A DNA stretch of 64,000 nt from Amphiplicatus metriothermophilus (GTDB lineage: Bacteria; Pseudomonadota; Alphaproteobacteria; Caulobacterales; Parvularculaceae), in assembly GCF_900199215.1 (NCBI RefSeq), contig NZ_FZQA01000003.1:124001-188000 (forward strand), read 5' to 3'. Positions 7,497 to 16,395 of this stretch are shown piece after piece. The notes beneath the pieces were generated by a model. It ran no database searches. It saw only the letters and a list, made by a program, of their open reading frames with translations, and was not told the DNA's origin. Position numbers and translations under genes: made by a program. The first letter of the stretch is position 1; the number at the start of each line of letters is the position of its first letter.

Positions 7497-8966
7497 TTAT
7501 GCGTTAACCGAAGGCTTGGCCAGCGCGTCCCGCCGCGTCCTTTCGTAGGCCGCGAGCGCGCGCTTGCGCGCCGCGGCGTGATCGAGGATCGGTTCGGGAT
7601 AGGATTTTCCGAGAACGACGCCGGCCTTGTCGAGAACGTCCGGCGGCGCGCGCCATGGCGCGTGAATGTGCTCTGGCGGCATTTTCGCGAGTTCAGGAAC
7701 GAAGCGGCGGACATAATCGCCCTGCGGGTCGAATTTCTCGCCCTGCGCGACCGGATTGAAGATGCGGAAATAGGGCGCCGCATCGGCGCCGCAGCCGGCG
7801 ACCCACTGCCAGCTCGCCGAATTGTTGGCGGGATCGGCGTCGATGAGCGTGTCCCAGAACCAGGCCGCGCCCCTGCGCCAGTCGATGAGAAGATCCTTGA
7901 CGAGAAAGCTCGCGGCGATCATCCGCACGCGGTTGTGCATCCAGCCCGTTCGCCAGAGTTCGCGCATGCCGGCGTCGACGATGGGATAGCCCGTGCGGCC
8001 TCGTCGCCACGCCTTGAAGCCGGCGGGATCGTCCCGCCACGGAAAGCCGACGAATTCCTTCCGCAGCGGCGCCTCGGACAGGGCAGGATTGTGGAACAGG
8101 AGATGGCAGGAGAATTCCCGCCAGGCGAGCTCGGAGAGGAACTTCTCCGCCGAAGCCGCTTTGACGTCGCCCGCCGCAGCGCGCGCCTCGATCGCGCGCC
8201 AGACTTGCAGCGGACCGATCTCGCCGAAAGCGAGATGATGCGACAGGCGCGAGGTCGCGTCCCGGTCCGGCCGGTCCCGTTCCGCCGCATATCGGCCGGC
8301 CGGGCCGTCGAGAAACCGCGCGAGCGCGGCCTGGGCGCCGGCTTCGCCGGGCCGCCATATGTCGGCGAATCTCGCCGCCCAGTCGGGATCGCGGGGAAGC
8401 AGCCTCCAATCGTCGAGATCGTCCGAGTGCGGCGGATCGGCCGGCGGCCTCAACGCTTTCGGCGCCGGCAAGGGCTCGGCGCGCGCCGGTCCCGCGGCGC
8501 GCAACGCTTTCCAGAAGGGCGTGTAGACCCGAAACGGCCCGCCGTTTTTCGTCTTGATCTCCCACGGTTCGCGCAGAAGCCCGGCGTTGAACGTGCGGAC
8601 CTCAAGGCCGGCGCGAACGAGATCGGTCTTGAGGGTTTTGTCCGCCTCGACATGGGCCGGGGCGTAGCGCCGGTTCCAGAACACCGCCGCGGCCTCCGTC
8701 TCGGCCGCGAGCGCCCTGACGATCGCCGGTCCGCGGCCGCGGCGCAGGGTCAGGCGCGCGCCGGCGCGCCGCAAGGCCGCCGACAGCGCGTCCAGGGAAT
8801 AATGCAGCCGCCATTTCGCCGCGGCGCCGGGCGCGAAGGCTTCGGCTTCGTCGAACACGTATAGCGGGATCACCGGCGCGCCGGTTCGCGCGGCGGCGTG
8901 AAGCGCCGGGTTGTCGGCGAGCCGGAGGTCGCGGCGCAGCCAGACGATGACAGGACGCTCGTTCAT
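7497..8966 (-). CDS. phr: deoxyribodipyrimidine photolyase (cryptochrome/photolyase family)
   Basis: A 489-residue flavoprotein that repairs UV-induced cyclobutane pyrimidine dimers using light. It starts at ATG 8966 (MNERPVIVWLRRDLRLADNP); the upstream 170 codons of open frame are low-complexity and do not match the family. The N-terminal alpha/beta antenna domain is followed by the FAD-binding helical domain with TSRLSHHLAFGEIGP, ELAWREFSCHLLFH, TGYPIVDAGMRELWRTGWMH, and the highly conserved ASWQWVAGCGADAAPYFRIF segment. These indicate a class I CPD photolyase. It sits upstream of cfa on the same strand. Confidence 0.93.
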   Translation of the reverse strand: MNERPVIVWLRRDLRLADNPALHAAARTGAPVIPLYVFDEAEAFAPGAAAKWRLHYSLDALSAALRRAGARLTLRRGRGPAIVRALAAETEAAAVFWNRRYAPAHVEADKTLKTDLVRAGLEVRTFNAGLLREPWEIKTKNGGPFRVYTPFWKALRAAGPARAEPLPAPKALRPPADPPHSDDLDDWRLLPRDPDWAARFADIWRPGEAGAQAALARFLDGPAGRYAAERDRPDRDATSRLSHHLAFGEIGPLQVWRAIEARAAAGDVKAASAEKFLSELAWREFSCHLLFHNPALSEAPLRKEFVGFPWRDDPAGFKAWRRGRTGYPIVDAGMRELWRTGWMHNRVRMIAASFLVKDLLIDWRRGAAWFWDTLIDADPANNSASWQWVAGCGADAAPYFRIFNPVAQGEKFDPQGDYVRRFVPELAKMPPEHIHAPWRAPPDVLDKAGVVLGKSYPEPILDHAAARKRALAAYERTRRDALAKPSVNA

Positions 8967-9044
8967 GCTCTTCCTACGCGCGGGAGAGTAGACCGGATCG
9001 TGTTCCGCCGCTAAAGTCCCGCCGGGGTTTGCGAGGGGTCGTTC

Positions 9045-9533
9045 ATGGGTTCTGAAGAGTTTGCGGCGTTGATCGGGCTGTCGAGCTGGACGCCCGGACA
9101 AATTCTTTTCGCGCAGGCCGTTTTGCTGGTCGGTACGGCGCTTCTGTTTTCCGCAAGCCTGTTCGCCGGGGCCGGCGCCGTCAGGCAGGCGAAACACGCG
9201 CGCGCGGCGGTCGAGGCCGATCTGCGCGCCGTGCAAGAGCTCGCCGAAGAAGCGCGACACCTGACCGCCCAGATGGAATCGACGGCTGCGCGCTATGCGG
9301 CCGAAGCGGCCGAGCATGCCGAACGGGCCCGCGCGGCGGCCTCCCCGGAGTCCGGCGATTCCGAGGCCGGGCCGCATGAAGAGACGGCCGGGCCCTTCGC
9401 CGCTGAAGAAGACCAGCACGTTCGAGCTGCGGGCGAGGATGAACCAGACGGCGGGCGCGCGCTCGAAGCCGCGAAACAAGCGGCGACGACTCCTTCAGCC
9501 CTGCTCGGCGGACTGTTGCGCCGGAAGCGCTAG
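9045..9533 (+). CDS. membrane-anchored coiled-coil protein of unknown function
   Basis: A 162-residue protein not recognised as a named family. One transmembrane helix is predicted at about 20-45 (ILFAQAVLLVGTALLFSASL). After it comes a long Ala/Glu-rich heptad stretch (about 48-100; VEADLRAVQELAEEARHLTA) that should form a coiled coil, then an acidic low-complexity region, and a short basic tail ending LLGGLLRRKR. The layout (one membrane anchor, cytoplasmic coiled coil) resembles scaffold or YtxH-like proteins. The start ATG follows GGGGTTCGTTC, a weak SD. Divergent from the photolyase and convergent with the MipA gene. Confidence 0.6.
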   Translation: MGSEEFAALIGLSSWTPGQILFAQAVLLVGTALLFSASLFAGAGAVRQAKHARAAVEADLRAVQELAEEARHLTAQMESTAARYAAEAAEHAERARAAASPESGDSEAGPHEETAGPFAAEEDQHVRAAGEDEPDGGRALEAAKQAATTPSALLGGLLRRKR

Positions 9534-9584
9534 CACGCTGAAGACGCATTACGCCTAGGCGAAAGTCGCCCGCCGGCGCGGTTT

Positions 9585-10538
9585 TCATCTGATGTCGAAA
9601 GAGAACTCCCGCATCACATGGAAGCCGGTCGTCCACTGATGGCGGTCGCCTTCGAGCGCGATGATCGGCGTGTCGGCGACGTCGTCGAAAATGTAGCGAT
9701 AGCTGACGTAAGGGTTGATCGACCAGTGCTTGCCGATATTGATATAGCCGTTGACGCTGCCGCCGATGTCGCGAAAGCCGGCTTTGGCGTCATATTCCGG
9801 CAGGCCTGACGCCGCTGACTGCTCCGGCGTCACCGTGAAATAGGCGTCGGCGTAGCGATTGCCGATCCACGCCGTCTGCGCGGTCACGGAAGTCGACACG
9901 TCGCCGAAGCGGAACAGAAGCGCCGTGAGAGTCGCGTCGACGATGGTGCCGCGATGACCGGTCTTGAGGCCGTGACGGACTTTGAAACGGAATGAATAGC
10001 GGTTCTGGAAAGTCGCCGCGGCGAAGCCCCCGAATTCGAAGGTCATGCCGACATCGCCGAGTCCGGCGAGAGCCGGGTTGTCCTCCTCCTCGCGGTCGCC
10101 GACGATGCGCAGGGTAGGGCCGGCGCGGAAGTTCGAAAAACCGAACAGCGCGATGTCAGCCCCATCGTCGTCGAGAAAGACGAAGTTGCGGAATTTCACA
10201 AAGGCGGCCGGGTCGGGGACGACTTCATAGTCGTCTGAGCCGAAATAATCCGGCTTGAGCTCGGGACCGACGCCGATGCTGAGATTCGTCGTCTCCGGCG
10301 TCAGAAAGGTCAGGATGCCGACGAAGCCGCGCAGCGGCCTCCAGCGCTGATCCTCGTCAGAGCGGGCATCGTCCGTCGGCTCTTCGTCGTCTTTTTCGTA
10401 TTCCTTGGGGCGCTCGTATTTCTTGCCGAAAAAAGGATCGAGCCGCGGCTCGTCGATATGCTGCTGGGCGAGGGCCGGCGCCGACAGGCAAGAGGCCAGA
10501 AGCGCGCCCGCCGCCAGCCCCGCTGAACTCAACCGCAT
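9585..10538 (-). CDS. MipA/OmpV family outer membrane protein
   Basis: A 317-residue protein from ATG 10538 with a signal peptide (MRLSSAGLAAGALLASCLSA, cleavage near ALAQ). The frame extends further upstream to 10637 but without signal-peptide character. The mature N-terminus is charged and low complexity (KYERPKEYEKDDEEPTDD), then comes a transmembrane beta-barrel pattern: SIGVGPELKPDYFGSDDYEV, FRAGPTLRIVGDREEEDN, WSINPYVSYRYIFDDVADTP and the final HVMREFSFDIR. This matches the MipA/OmpV family of outer membrane proteins related to murein-hydrolase scaffolding and adhesion. The acidic insert before the barrel is unusual and may bind a cation or a partner. Confidence 0.82.
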   Translation of the reverse strand: MRLSSAGLAAGALLASCLSAPALAQQHIDEPRLDPFFGKKYERPKEYEKDDEEPTDDARSDEDQRWRPLRGFVGILTFLTPETTNLSIGVGPELKPDYFGSDDYEVVPDPAAFVKFRNFVFLDDDGADIALFGFSNFRAGPTLRIVGDREEEDNPALAGLGDVGMTFEFGGFAAATFQNRYSFRFKVRHGLKTGHRGTIVDATLTALLFRFGDVSTSVTAQTAWIGNRYADAYFTVTPEQSAASGLPEYDAKAGFRDIGGSVNGYINIGKHWSINPYVSYRYIFDDVADTPIIALEGDRHQWTTGFHVMREFSFDIR

Positions 10539-10792
10539 AAACGCCCCCGCATTCGTCTCTCCCGTTTTTCGCGCCGACGCTCCACGCTCGCGACGGACGC
10601 GATGGCGCGGAGCCCGCTGAGCCTCGCGACGAAACATGGTAATCTTTCGGCCGTCAACCGGCCGGTTTCGGGCCGCCCGCCAGCCGGCGCGAATCGGGCG
10701 GTCCGAAGCGGATTATAGCCGCCGCGGGCGAGGCCGGGGGAAGTGAAAATGACATAAGGCCCACAAAGCGGCCTGCGACGGCGGCGGGGCGG

Positions 10793-12081
<1,289 letters not shown>

Positions 12082-12699
12082 TCAGGCGAGATCGAGAGAG
12101 GAGTCCGCACACAACATATTGTGGATCGGGGCGAAGGAGCGCCGGTGATATGGGGTCACGCCGAAGCGGGCGATGGCTTCGAGATGGGCCGTCACGCCGT
12201 AGCCCTTGTTCCGCTCCCAGGCGTATTGGGGATAGACGCGCGCAAGCTCGCGCATCATGCGGTCGCGGGTCGTCTTGGCGATGATCGAGGCGGCGGCGAT
12301 CGACAGCGATCGCGCGTCGCCTTTCACGACCGTATAGGCGGGGCAGGCGAGCTTCGGCTTGAGATTGCCGTCGACGATGCAGGCCGCCGGCGCGACGGGC
12401 AGGCTCGCCGCCGCCCGCGTCATGGCGAGCAGCGTCGCCTGGGCGATGTTGAGCGCGTCGATCTCCTCCACGCTGGCGACGCCCACCCCGATGCGCGCGG
12501 TTTTCCACAGGGCGGCGGCAAGATCTTCGCGGCGTTTTTCTGTGAGCATCTTGGAATCGCGCAGCCCCGCCGGCGTGCATTGGCGGTCGAGCATGACCGC
12601 CGCGGCGACCACAGGACCGGCGAGCGGCCCGCGGCCTGCTTCGTCGATTCCGGCGACGAGTCCGCCGATGGAGTCTTCGATGGAGAAGTCGGGCTGCAT
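12082..12699 (-). CDS. rnhB: ribonuclease HII
   Basis: From ATG 12699 the product is 205 residues, the usual length for RNase HII; the open frame continues to 12819 but that 40-residue extension is outside the family fold. It removes misincorporated ribonucleotides and RNA primers from DNA. Motifs are VAGIDEAGRGPLAGPVVAAA (with the D-E-A-G-R-G catalytic start), LRDSKMLTEKRRE, CIVDGN (third acidic residue), and SIIAKTTRDRMM with the basic substrate-binding Lys, then WERNKGYGVTAHLEAI. It lies directly upstream of ccrM on the same strand; the ccrM GANTC cluster sits at the junction. Confidence 0.93.
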   Translation of the reverse strand: MQPDFSIEDSIGGLVAGIDEAGRGPLAGPVVAAAVMLDRQCTPAGLRDSKMLTEKRREDLAAALWKTARIGVGVASVEEIDALNIAQATLLAMTRAAASLPVAPAACIVDGNLKPKLACPAYTVVKGDARSLSIAAASIIAKTTRDRMMRELARVYPQYAWERNKGYGVTAHLEAIARFGVTPYHRRSFAPIHNMLCADSSLDLA

Positions 12700-12856
12700 G
12701 GGCGCCGGCGACTGACTGCGCCGCCAGAACACGCCGACTCGCCAGGCGGCGACAAGAGGCGCGGACAGGTCGCAGGCGGCAGGTTGCAGATCGTCGAAAT
12801 TCGAAGCCGGGCCGTTCATTACGCCCTGCCGCCTGCAGCCGGCCGCGTTTGAGGCC

Positions 12857-13987
12857 TCACAGCAAACTCAACTGCCCGCTCGCCTCGTCCGGCACGCGGA
12901 AGCGGGAGAGATCGAGCGGCGTTCGCTCGCGATCAAGGCCGAAACGGGCGCGTGCGGCGCGGAAACGCTGGCCGATAAGCTGGGCGTAGGGCGTTTTGAT
13001 CTCGCCGCCGCGCGACCAGTAGGGATCGTAGTCGCGCCCGCCGTTCATCGCGCGGATATGGTCCATGATGCGTTTGGCGCGGTTCGGCGCATAGGCTGCG
13101 AGCCATTCCTGGAACAGCGGCGAGACCTCGAGCGGCAGGCGCAAGATGGTGTAGGCCGCGAAAGTCGCGCCGAGCCCGGCGGCCTGCTCCAGGATCGCCT
13201 CCATCTCGCTGTCGTTGAGGCCTGGAATCATCGGCCCGGTCATGATCCCGGTTACGACGCCGGCCTCGGCGAGGCGGCGGATCGCCTCGAAGCGCTTGGG
13301 CGGGCTCGACGCGCGCGGCTCCATCGAGCGGGCGAGGGCGCGGTCCTGCGTCGTGATCGACACCATCGCGCGCGTAAGGTTGCGCTCGGCGAGCGAGGCG
13401 AGAAGGTCGAGATCGCGCGCAATGAGCGCCGATTTCGTCAGCACCGTGACGGGATGGTTGAACCGGCTGAACACCGACAAAATCCCCCGCATGATGACGA
13501 ATTTGCGCTCGATCGGCTGATAGGGGTCGGTGTTCGTGCCCATCGCGACGACCCGCGGTTTGTATTTCGGGTCGCAGAGCTCCTTCTCCAGCAGCTTGGG
13601 CGCGGAAGGCTTGGCGAACAGCCGGCTTTCGAAGTCGAGCCCCGGCGACAGGCCCATATAGGCGTGGGTCGGCCGCGCGAAGCAGTAGATGCAGCCGTGC
13701 TCGCAGCCGCGATAGGGATTAATCGAGCGGTCGAACCCCACATAGGGCGACTTGTTGTAGGTGATTATTCGGCGCGGGGTTTCGATCGTCACCTCGGTGC
13801 GCAGGGGCGGCAGGTCCTCCTCGCGCGACCAGCCGTCGTCCGCCGCTTCATAGGCGAGCGGCTCGTAACGGCCCGAGACGTTGGACTGCGCGCCGCGCCC
13901 CTTTCTCCCCCATTGGGGCGGCGATCCCTCCGGGGCGGGGCTTTGGAGGCGCGGAGGGCGGGGGCTGTGGGGCGCGGCGCGAGCCAT
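12857..13987 (-). CDS. PA0069 family radical SAM protein
   Basis: A 376-residue protein with a radical SAM 4Fe-4S cluster motif in PYRGCEHGCIYCFARPTHAY (C-x3-C-x2-C). It then has the DTDPYQPIERK-type segment (here NTDPYQPIERKFVIMRGIL), VTVLTKSALIARDLDLLASL and TGPMIPGLNDSEMEAILEQA. Conserved ends include WSRGGEIKTPYAQLIGQRF. These are typical of the PA0069/Rv2578c family, whose reaction is unknown but which resembles spore photoproduct lyase in its radical SAM core. The start at 13987 is divergent from the Xre mini-operon, so the palindromes at 14048-14104 could also control this gene. Confidence 0.88.
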   Translation of the reverse strand: MARAAPHSPRPPRLQSPAPEGSPPQWGRKGRGAQSNVSGRYEPLAYEAADDGWSREEDLPPLRTEVTIETPRRIITYNKSPYVGFDRSINPYRGCEHGCIYCFARPTHAYMGLSPGLDFESRLFAKPSAPKLLEKELCDPKYKPRVVAMGTNTDPYQPIERKFVIMRGILSVFSRFNHPVTVLTKSALIARDLDLLASLAERNLTRAMVSITTQDRALARSMEPRASSPPKRFEAIRRLAEAGVVTGIMTGPMIPGLNDSEMEAILEQAAGLGATFAAYTILRLPLEVSPLFQEWLAAYAPNRAKRIMDHIRAMNGGRDYDPYWSRGGEIKTPYAQLIGQRFRAARARFGLDRERTPLDLSRFRVPDEASGQLSLL

Positions 13988-14047
13988 GAAGAAAGCTTAC
14001 GTCGCGATCATGAACAAAACAAGAACATTTTTTCCGCAAGCGCAAAA

Positions 14048-14065
14048 TGTCAAGCAAGCTTGACA
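14048..14065. promoter_or_regulatory. palindromic operator 1 (TGTCAAGC-AA-GCTTGACA)
   Basis: TGTCAAGCAAGCTTGACA is an inverted repeat with 8-base arms and a 2-base centre. A second, near-identical copy lies 39 bases downstream. Both sit just before the Xre mini-operon and between it and the divergent radical SAM gene. Inference: binding sites for the Xre protein encoded at 14526-14732. Confidence 0.6.
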
Positions 14066-14086
14066 TGCTCGGCGTCGCGACGTAGC

Positions 14087-14104
14087 TGTAAAGCAACCTT
14101 GACA
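14087..14104. promoter_or_regulatory. operator 2 (TGTAAAGCAACCTTGACA)
   Basis: This 18-base site matches operator 1 at 16 of 18 positions. It ends 21 bases before the ATG at 14126. The tandem arrangement is typical of autoregulated small Xre repressors; the TTGACA part may also serve as the -35 element, so bound repressor would cover the promoter. Confidence 0.55.
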
Positions 14105-14125
14105 GCAATCGCGACGGAAATCTTT

Positions 14126-14524
14126 ATGTCCTCACGCATCAGGAAAGCCAGCCGCCGGCACGCAGCCGAAATGCTTATCGCCGTGATCGCCTATGCGGGC
14201 GTGCTGAGCGCGTGCCTCATCGCGGCGCGCGGCATGGCGCCGGGACCGGTCTTGACGCTTCTCGCCGTCGCGCCGGTGCTGCCCATGGCCTACGCCTGCT
14301 TCGCCTTCTTTCGCTTCTACCGGAGCATGGACGAAATGCAGCGACGCGTGAGCGCCGATGCGGCGGCGCTGACGCTGATGGTCGGCGTCCTCGCGGCGAT
14401 TACGCTCGGTTTCCTGAAACGGTTCGGCGTCGCGGACTTCGAAGACGACATGATGTGGTTCGGCCCGTTCCTAATCGTCGTGTGGCGTATGATGCGGTTC
14501 TTGCTCGGCGGGCGCGGCTGCTGA
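14126..14524 (+). CDS. three- to four-helix inner membrane protein of an Xre mini-operon
   Basis: A 132-residue protein with a basic N-terminus and hydrophobic helices at roughly 16-35 (MLIAVIAYAGVLSACLIAAR), 42-62, 84-101 (LTLMVGVLAAITLGF) and 110-128. Between helices 2 and 3 is FRFYRSMDEMQRRVSADAA, a motif seen in small uncharacterised membrane proteins encoded beside short Xre regulators. Length and gene order suggest a sensor or effector controlled by the adjacent repressor. The ATG at 14126 follows GACGGAAATC and the two palindromes. The stop is separated from the Xre start by one base. Function unknown. Confidence 0.75.
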   Translation: MSSRIRKASRRHAAEMLIAVIAYAGVLSACLIAARGMAPGPVLTLLAVAPVLPMAYACFAFFRFYRSMDEMQRRVSADAAALTLMVGVLAAITLGFLKRFGVADFEDDMMWFGPFLIVVWRMMRFLLGGRGC

Positions 14525-14525
14525 C

Positions 14526-14732
14526 ATGGAAAACCGCCTCAAGGAGCTGCGCGCCGAACGCGGCTGGTCGCAGGCCGATCTCGCCGAACGGCTCGACGTC
14601 TCGCGCCAGACCGTGAACGCGCTCGAGCGCGGCAAATACGATCCCAGCCTGCCGCTCGCCTTCCGCATCGCGCGGGTGTTCGGCCGGCCCATCGAAGCGA
14701 TTTTCACGCCGGGACAGGAGGATGAAACATGA
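14526..14732 (+). CDS. short Xre-family transcriptional regulator
   Basis: A 68-residue helix-turn-helix protein that is almost entirely the HTH_3 fold. It has LKELRAERGWSQADLAERLD for helices 1-2 and VSRQTVNALERGKYDPSLPL for the recognition helix and turn, then AFRIARVFGRPIEAIF. This compact type (YgzD-like) usually autoregulates a membrane-protein operon. It lies 1 base after the membrane protein gene and overlaps the next small gene by 4 bases (ATGA). The likely operators are the two palindromes at 14048-14104. Confidence 0.9.
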   Translation: MENRLKELRAERGWSQADLAERLDVSRQTVNALERGKYDPSLPLAFRIARVFGRPIEAIFTPGQEDET

Positions 14733-14872
14733 AACGGATTGTCTTTGCGGTCTTGTTAGGCGTGGCGATGTTCGCCGCGATGCAGGCCGCCCTCGGCGAT
14801 ACGGCGGTCGCGATCGGCCTCGGCGCGGGCGCAGCCGCCGCGGCGTTGGCGGCGGGCCGCGCGCGGTGCTGA
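14729..14872 (+). CDS. 47-residue hydrophobic protein of the Xre mini-operon
   Basis: ATG at 14729 overlaps the stop of the Xre gene (ATGA), with an AGGAGG Shine-Dalgarno at 14716-14721. The product is 47 residues: MKRIVFAVLLGVAMFAAMQA, then a Gly/Ala-rich second hydrophobic stretch ending AAGRARC. It is either a two-helix hairpin membrane protein or a signal peptide plus short tail. Translational coupling and the strong SD support that it is real despite its size. No homologue is recognised. Confidence 0.65.
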   Translation: MKRIVFAVLLGVAMFAAMQAALGDTAVAIGLGAGAAAAALAAGRARC

Positions 14873-14889
14873 AGGCTTTCGGCCTTCAG
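14869..14889 (+). terminator. hairpin at the end of the Xre mini-operon
   Basis: CTGAAGGC and GCCTTCAG pair around a 5-base loop (TTTCG). The stem begins inside the stop codon region of the 47-residue gene. It is followed by CGTTTAGG, so the U-tract is weak. It could be a modest terminator. Confidence 0.4.
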
Positions 14890-15001
14890 CGTTTAGGCTG
14901 TCCTCTTCGCGCAATCGTGGTCGCGGCCGCGCAGGCGCAGGCTTCCACAAGCCGGCGTCGAAGGCTACCAACGGCGACATAGTAAACCGAAGCCGCCGCC
15001 C

Positions 15002-15712
15002 GTGACCGCTGCGACGAGTTACCCGAAAATCTCGGTCATTATCCCGACGCTTGACGCCGCCCGGGAGCTGCCGGCGACCCTGACGGCGCTCGTTCCGGCC
15101 GCCATCGACGGACTCGTGAAGGAGGTGATCATCGCCGATGGCGGCTCGCAGGACGAAACGATGCGGATCGCCCAAGAAGCCGGCGCGCGCGTCGTCGCGG
15201 GGCCGCGCGGGCGCGGCGCGCAGCTCGCTCAGGGCGCGGCGGCCGCGCGCGGCGCGTGGCTTTTGTTCCTGCACGCCGACACCGTCCTTGAAACAACGTG
15301 GGCGGAGGAAGCGCGCGCCTTTCTGGGCGCGCCGGAGCGCGCGGGCGTCTTCACGCTCGCCTTCGACGCGAAGGGCTTCGCGCCGCGCGTCGTCGCGGCC
15401 GGCGCGATGGCCCGCACGCGCCTTCTCGCCGCGCCTTACGGCGATCAGGGGCTGCTGATCGCGCGCGCGCTCTACGAGGAGATCGGCGGCTTTCGCCCCC
15501 TGCCGCTGTTCGAGGACCTGGATATCATCGAACGCCTCATAAAGACAAAAGGCCGCCGTGCGCTCCATGTGTTTCGGGCGAAGGCGGTCACCTCAGCCGC
15601 GCGCTACGAGCGGGACGGCTATATGCGTCGGGTGCTGAAGAACGCCTGGTGCCTCGCGCTTTACCGCTTCGGCGCGAGCCCGGCGCGCATTGCGGAGATT
15701 TACGCCCGATGA
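15002..15712 (+). CDS. TIGR04283 family glycosyltransferase (GT2 fold)
   Basis: A 236-residue enzyme starting at GTG 15002. The GT-A fold is clear: KISVIIPTLDAARELPATL for the nucleotide-binding strand, EVIIADGGSQDETMRIAQEA with the first Asp, and LLFLHADTVLETTW with the DXD-like metal site. PYGDQGLLIARALYEEIGGF and PLFEDLDIIERLIK are family signatures. The family is named for its frequent link to arsenosugar genes, but none are seen here. Stop and start overlap with the following TIGR04282 gene (ATGA), the usual gene pair. Confidence 0.88.
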   Translation: MTAATSYPKISVIIPTLDAARELPATLTALVPAAIDGLVKEVIIADGGSQDETMRIAQEAGARVVAGPRGRGAQLAQGAAAARGAWLLFLHADTVLETTWAEEARAFLGAPERAGVFTLAFDAKGFAPRVVAAGAMARTRLLAAPYGDQGLLIARALYEEIGGFRPLPLFEDLDIIERLIKTKGRRALHVFRAKAVTSAARYERDGYMRRVLKNAWCLALYRFGASPARIAEIYAR

Positions 15713-16317
15713 AGCCGGAAACCCTCATCGTCTTCGTCAAGGCGCCGCAGGCGGGCCGGGTCAAGACGCGCCTAGCGCGGGGAATCGGCGCAGGCCGCGC
15801 CGCGATGATCTACCGACATTTGACGCGCGTCGCCTTCGCCGCCGCGGAGAAAGGCCGCTGGCGGACGATTCTCGCCGTAGAACCGGCTCGCGCCATTCGC
15901 GAATGGCTGGGGTTCTGGCCGCGCCGCTTCGAGACCACGGCCCAAGGACGCGGCGATCTCGGCGCGCGCATGAAGGCGGCGATCGAGAGCGTGCAGCGCG
16001 GGCCGGTCGCGATCATCGGGACGGATTCGCCGGGCTTGCGCGCGCGCCATATCCGCGCAGCGTTCAGAGCGCTTGGCCGTCATGACGCAGTGTTCGGTCC
16101 GGCGCGGGACGGCGGCTACTGGCTGCTCGGCCTCGCCCGGCGTCGACGCGCGCCGCGCCTTTTCGAGGATGTGCGCTGGTCGGGACCGCACGCGCTCGCG
16201 GACACCATGAAAAGCCTGCCGGAAGATTTTTCCGTCGCGCTGCTCGAAGAACTCGCGGATGTCGACGAGGCGCGCGACCTCGCCGTCATGGGGCCGTTGT
16301 CCAGGGCGCGCCCTTGA
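15709..16317 (+). CDS. TIGR04282 family glycosyltransferase (DUF2064)
   Basis: A 202-residue protein starting at ATG 15709, overlapping the previous stop codon (ATGA). It begins TLIVFVKAPQAGRVKTRLAR, the nucleotidyltransferase-like loop typical of the family, followed by QGRGDLGARMKAAIE, IIGTDSPGLRARHIRAAF (Asp-containing catalytic loop) and VFGPARDGGYWLLGL. The fold is a nucleotide-sugar transferase of the MobA type, and the enzymes are thought to act together with the TIGR04283 partner on an unknown acceptor. There are 78 bases before the dipeptidase. Confidence 0.88.
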   Translation: MKPETLIVFVKAPQAGRVKTRLARGIGAGRAAMIYRHLTRVAFAAAEKGRWRTILAVEPARAIREWLGFWPRRFETTAQGRGDLGARMKAAIESVQRGPVAIIGTDSPGLRARHIRAAFRALGRHDAVFGPARDGGYWLLGLARRRRAPRLFEDVRWSGPHALADTMKSLPEDFSVALLEELADVDEARDLAVMGPLSRARP

Positions 16318-16395
16318 GCAAGGATCGGGGCGGGGGATTGACGCGGCCGCAGGCCCGCCGCACCTTCCGCGCCGAAACGGGGAGGGGAATCGGCC

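Noticed and set aside
8967-9479. N-terminal extension of the photolyase frame
   Set aside because: Low-complexity Arg/Gly sequence that overlaps the coiled-coil protein gene on the other strand; family similarity begins at 8966.
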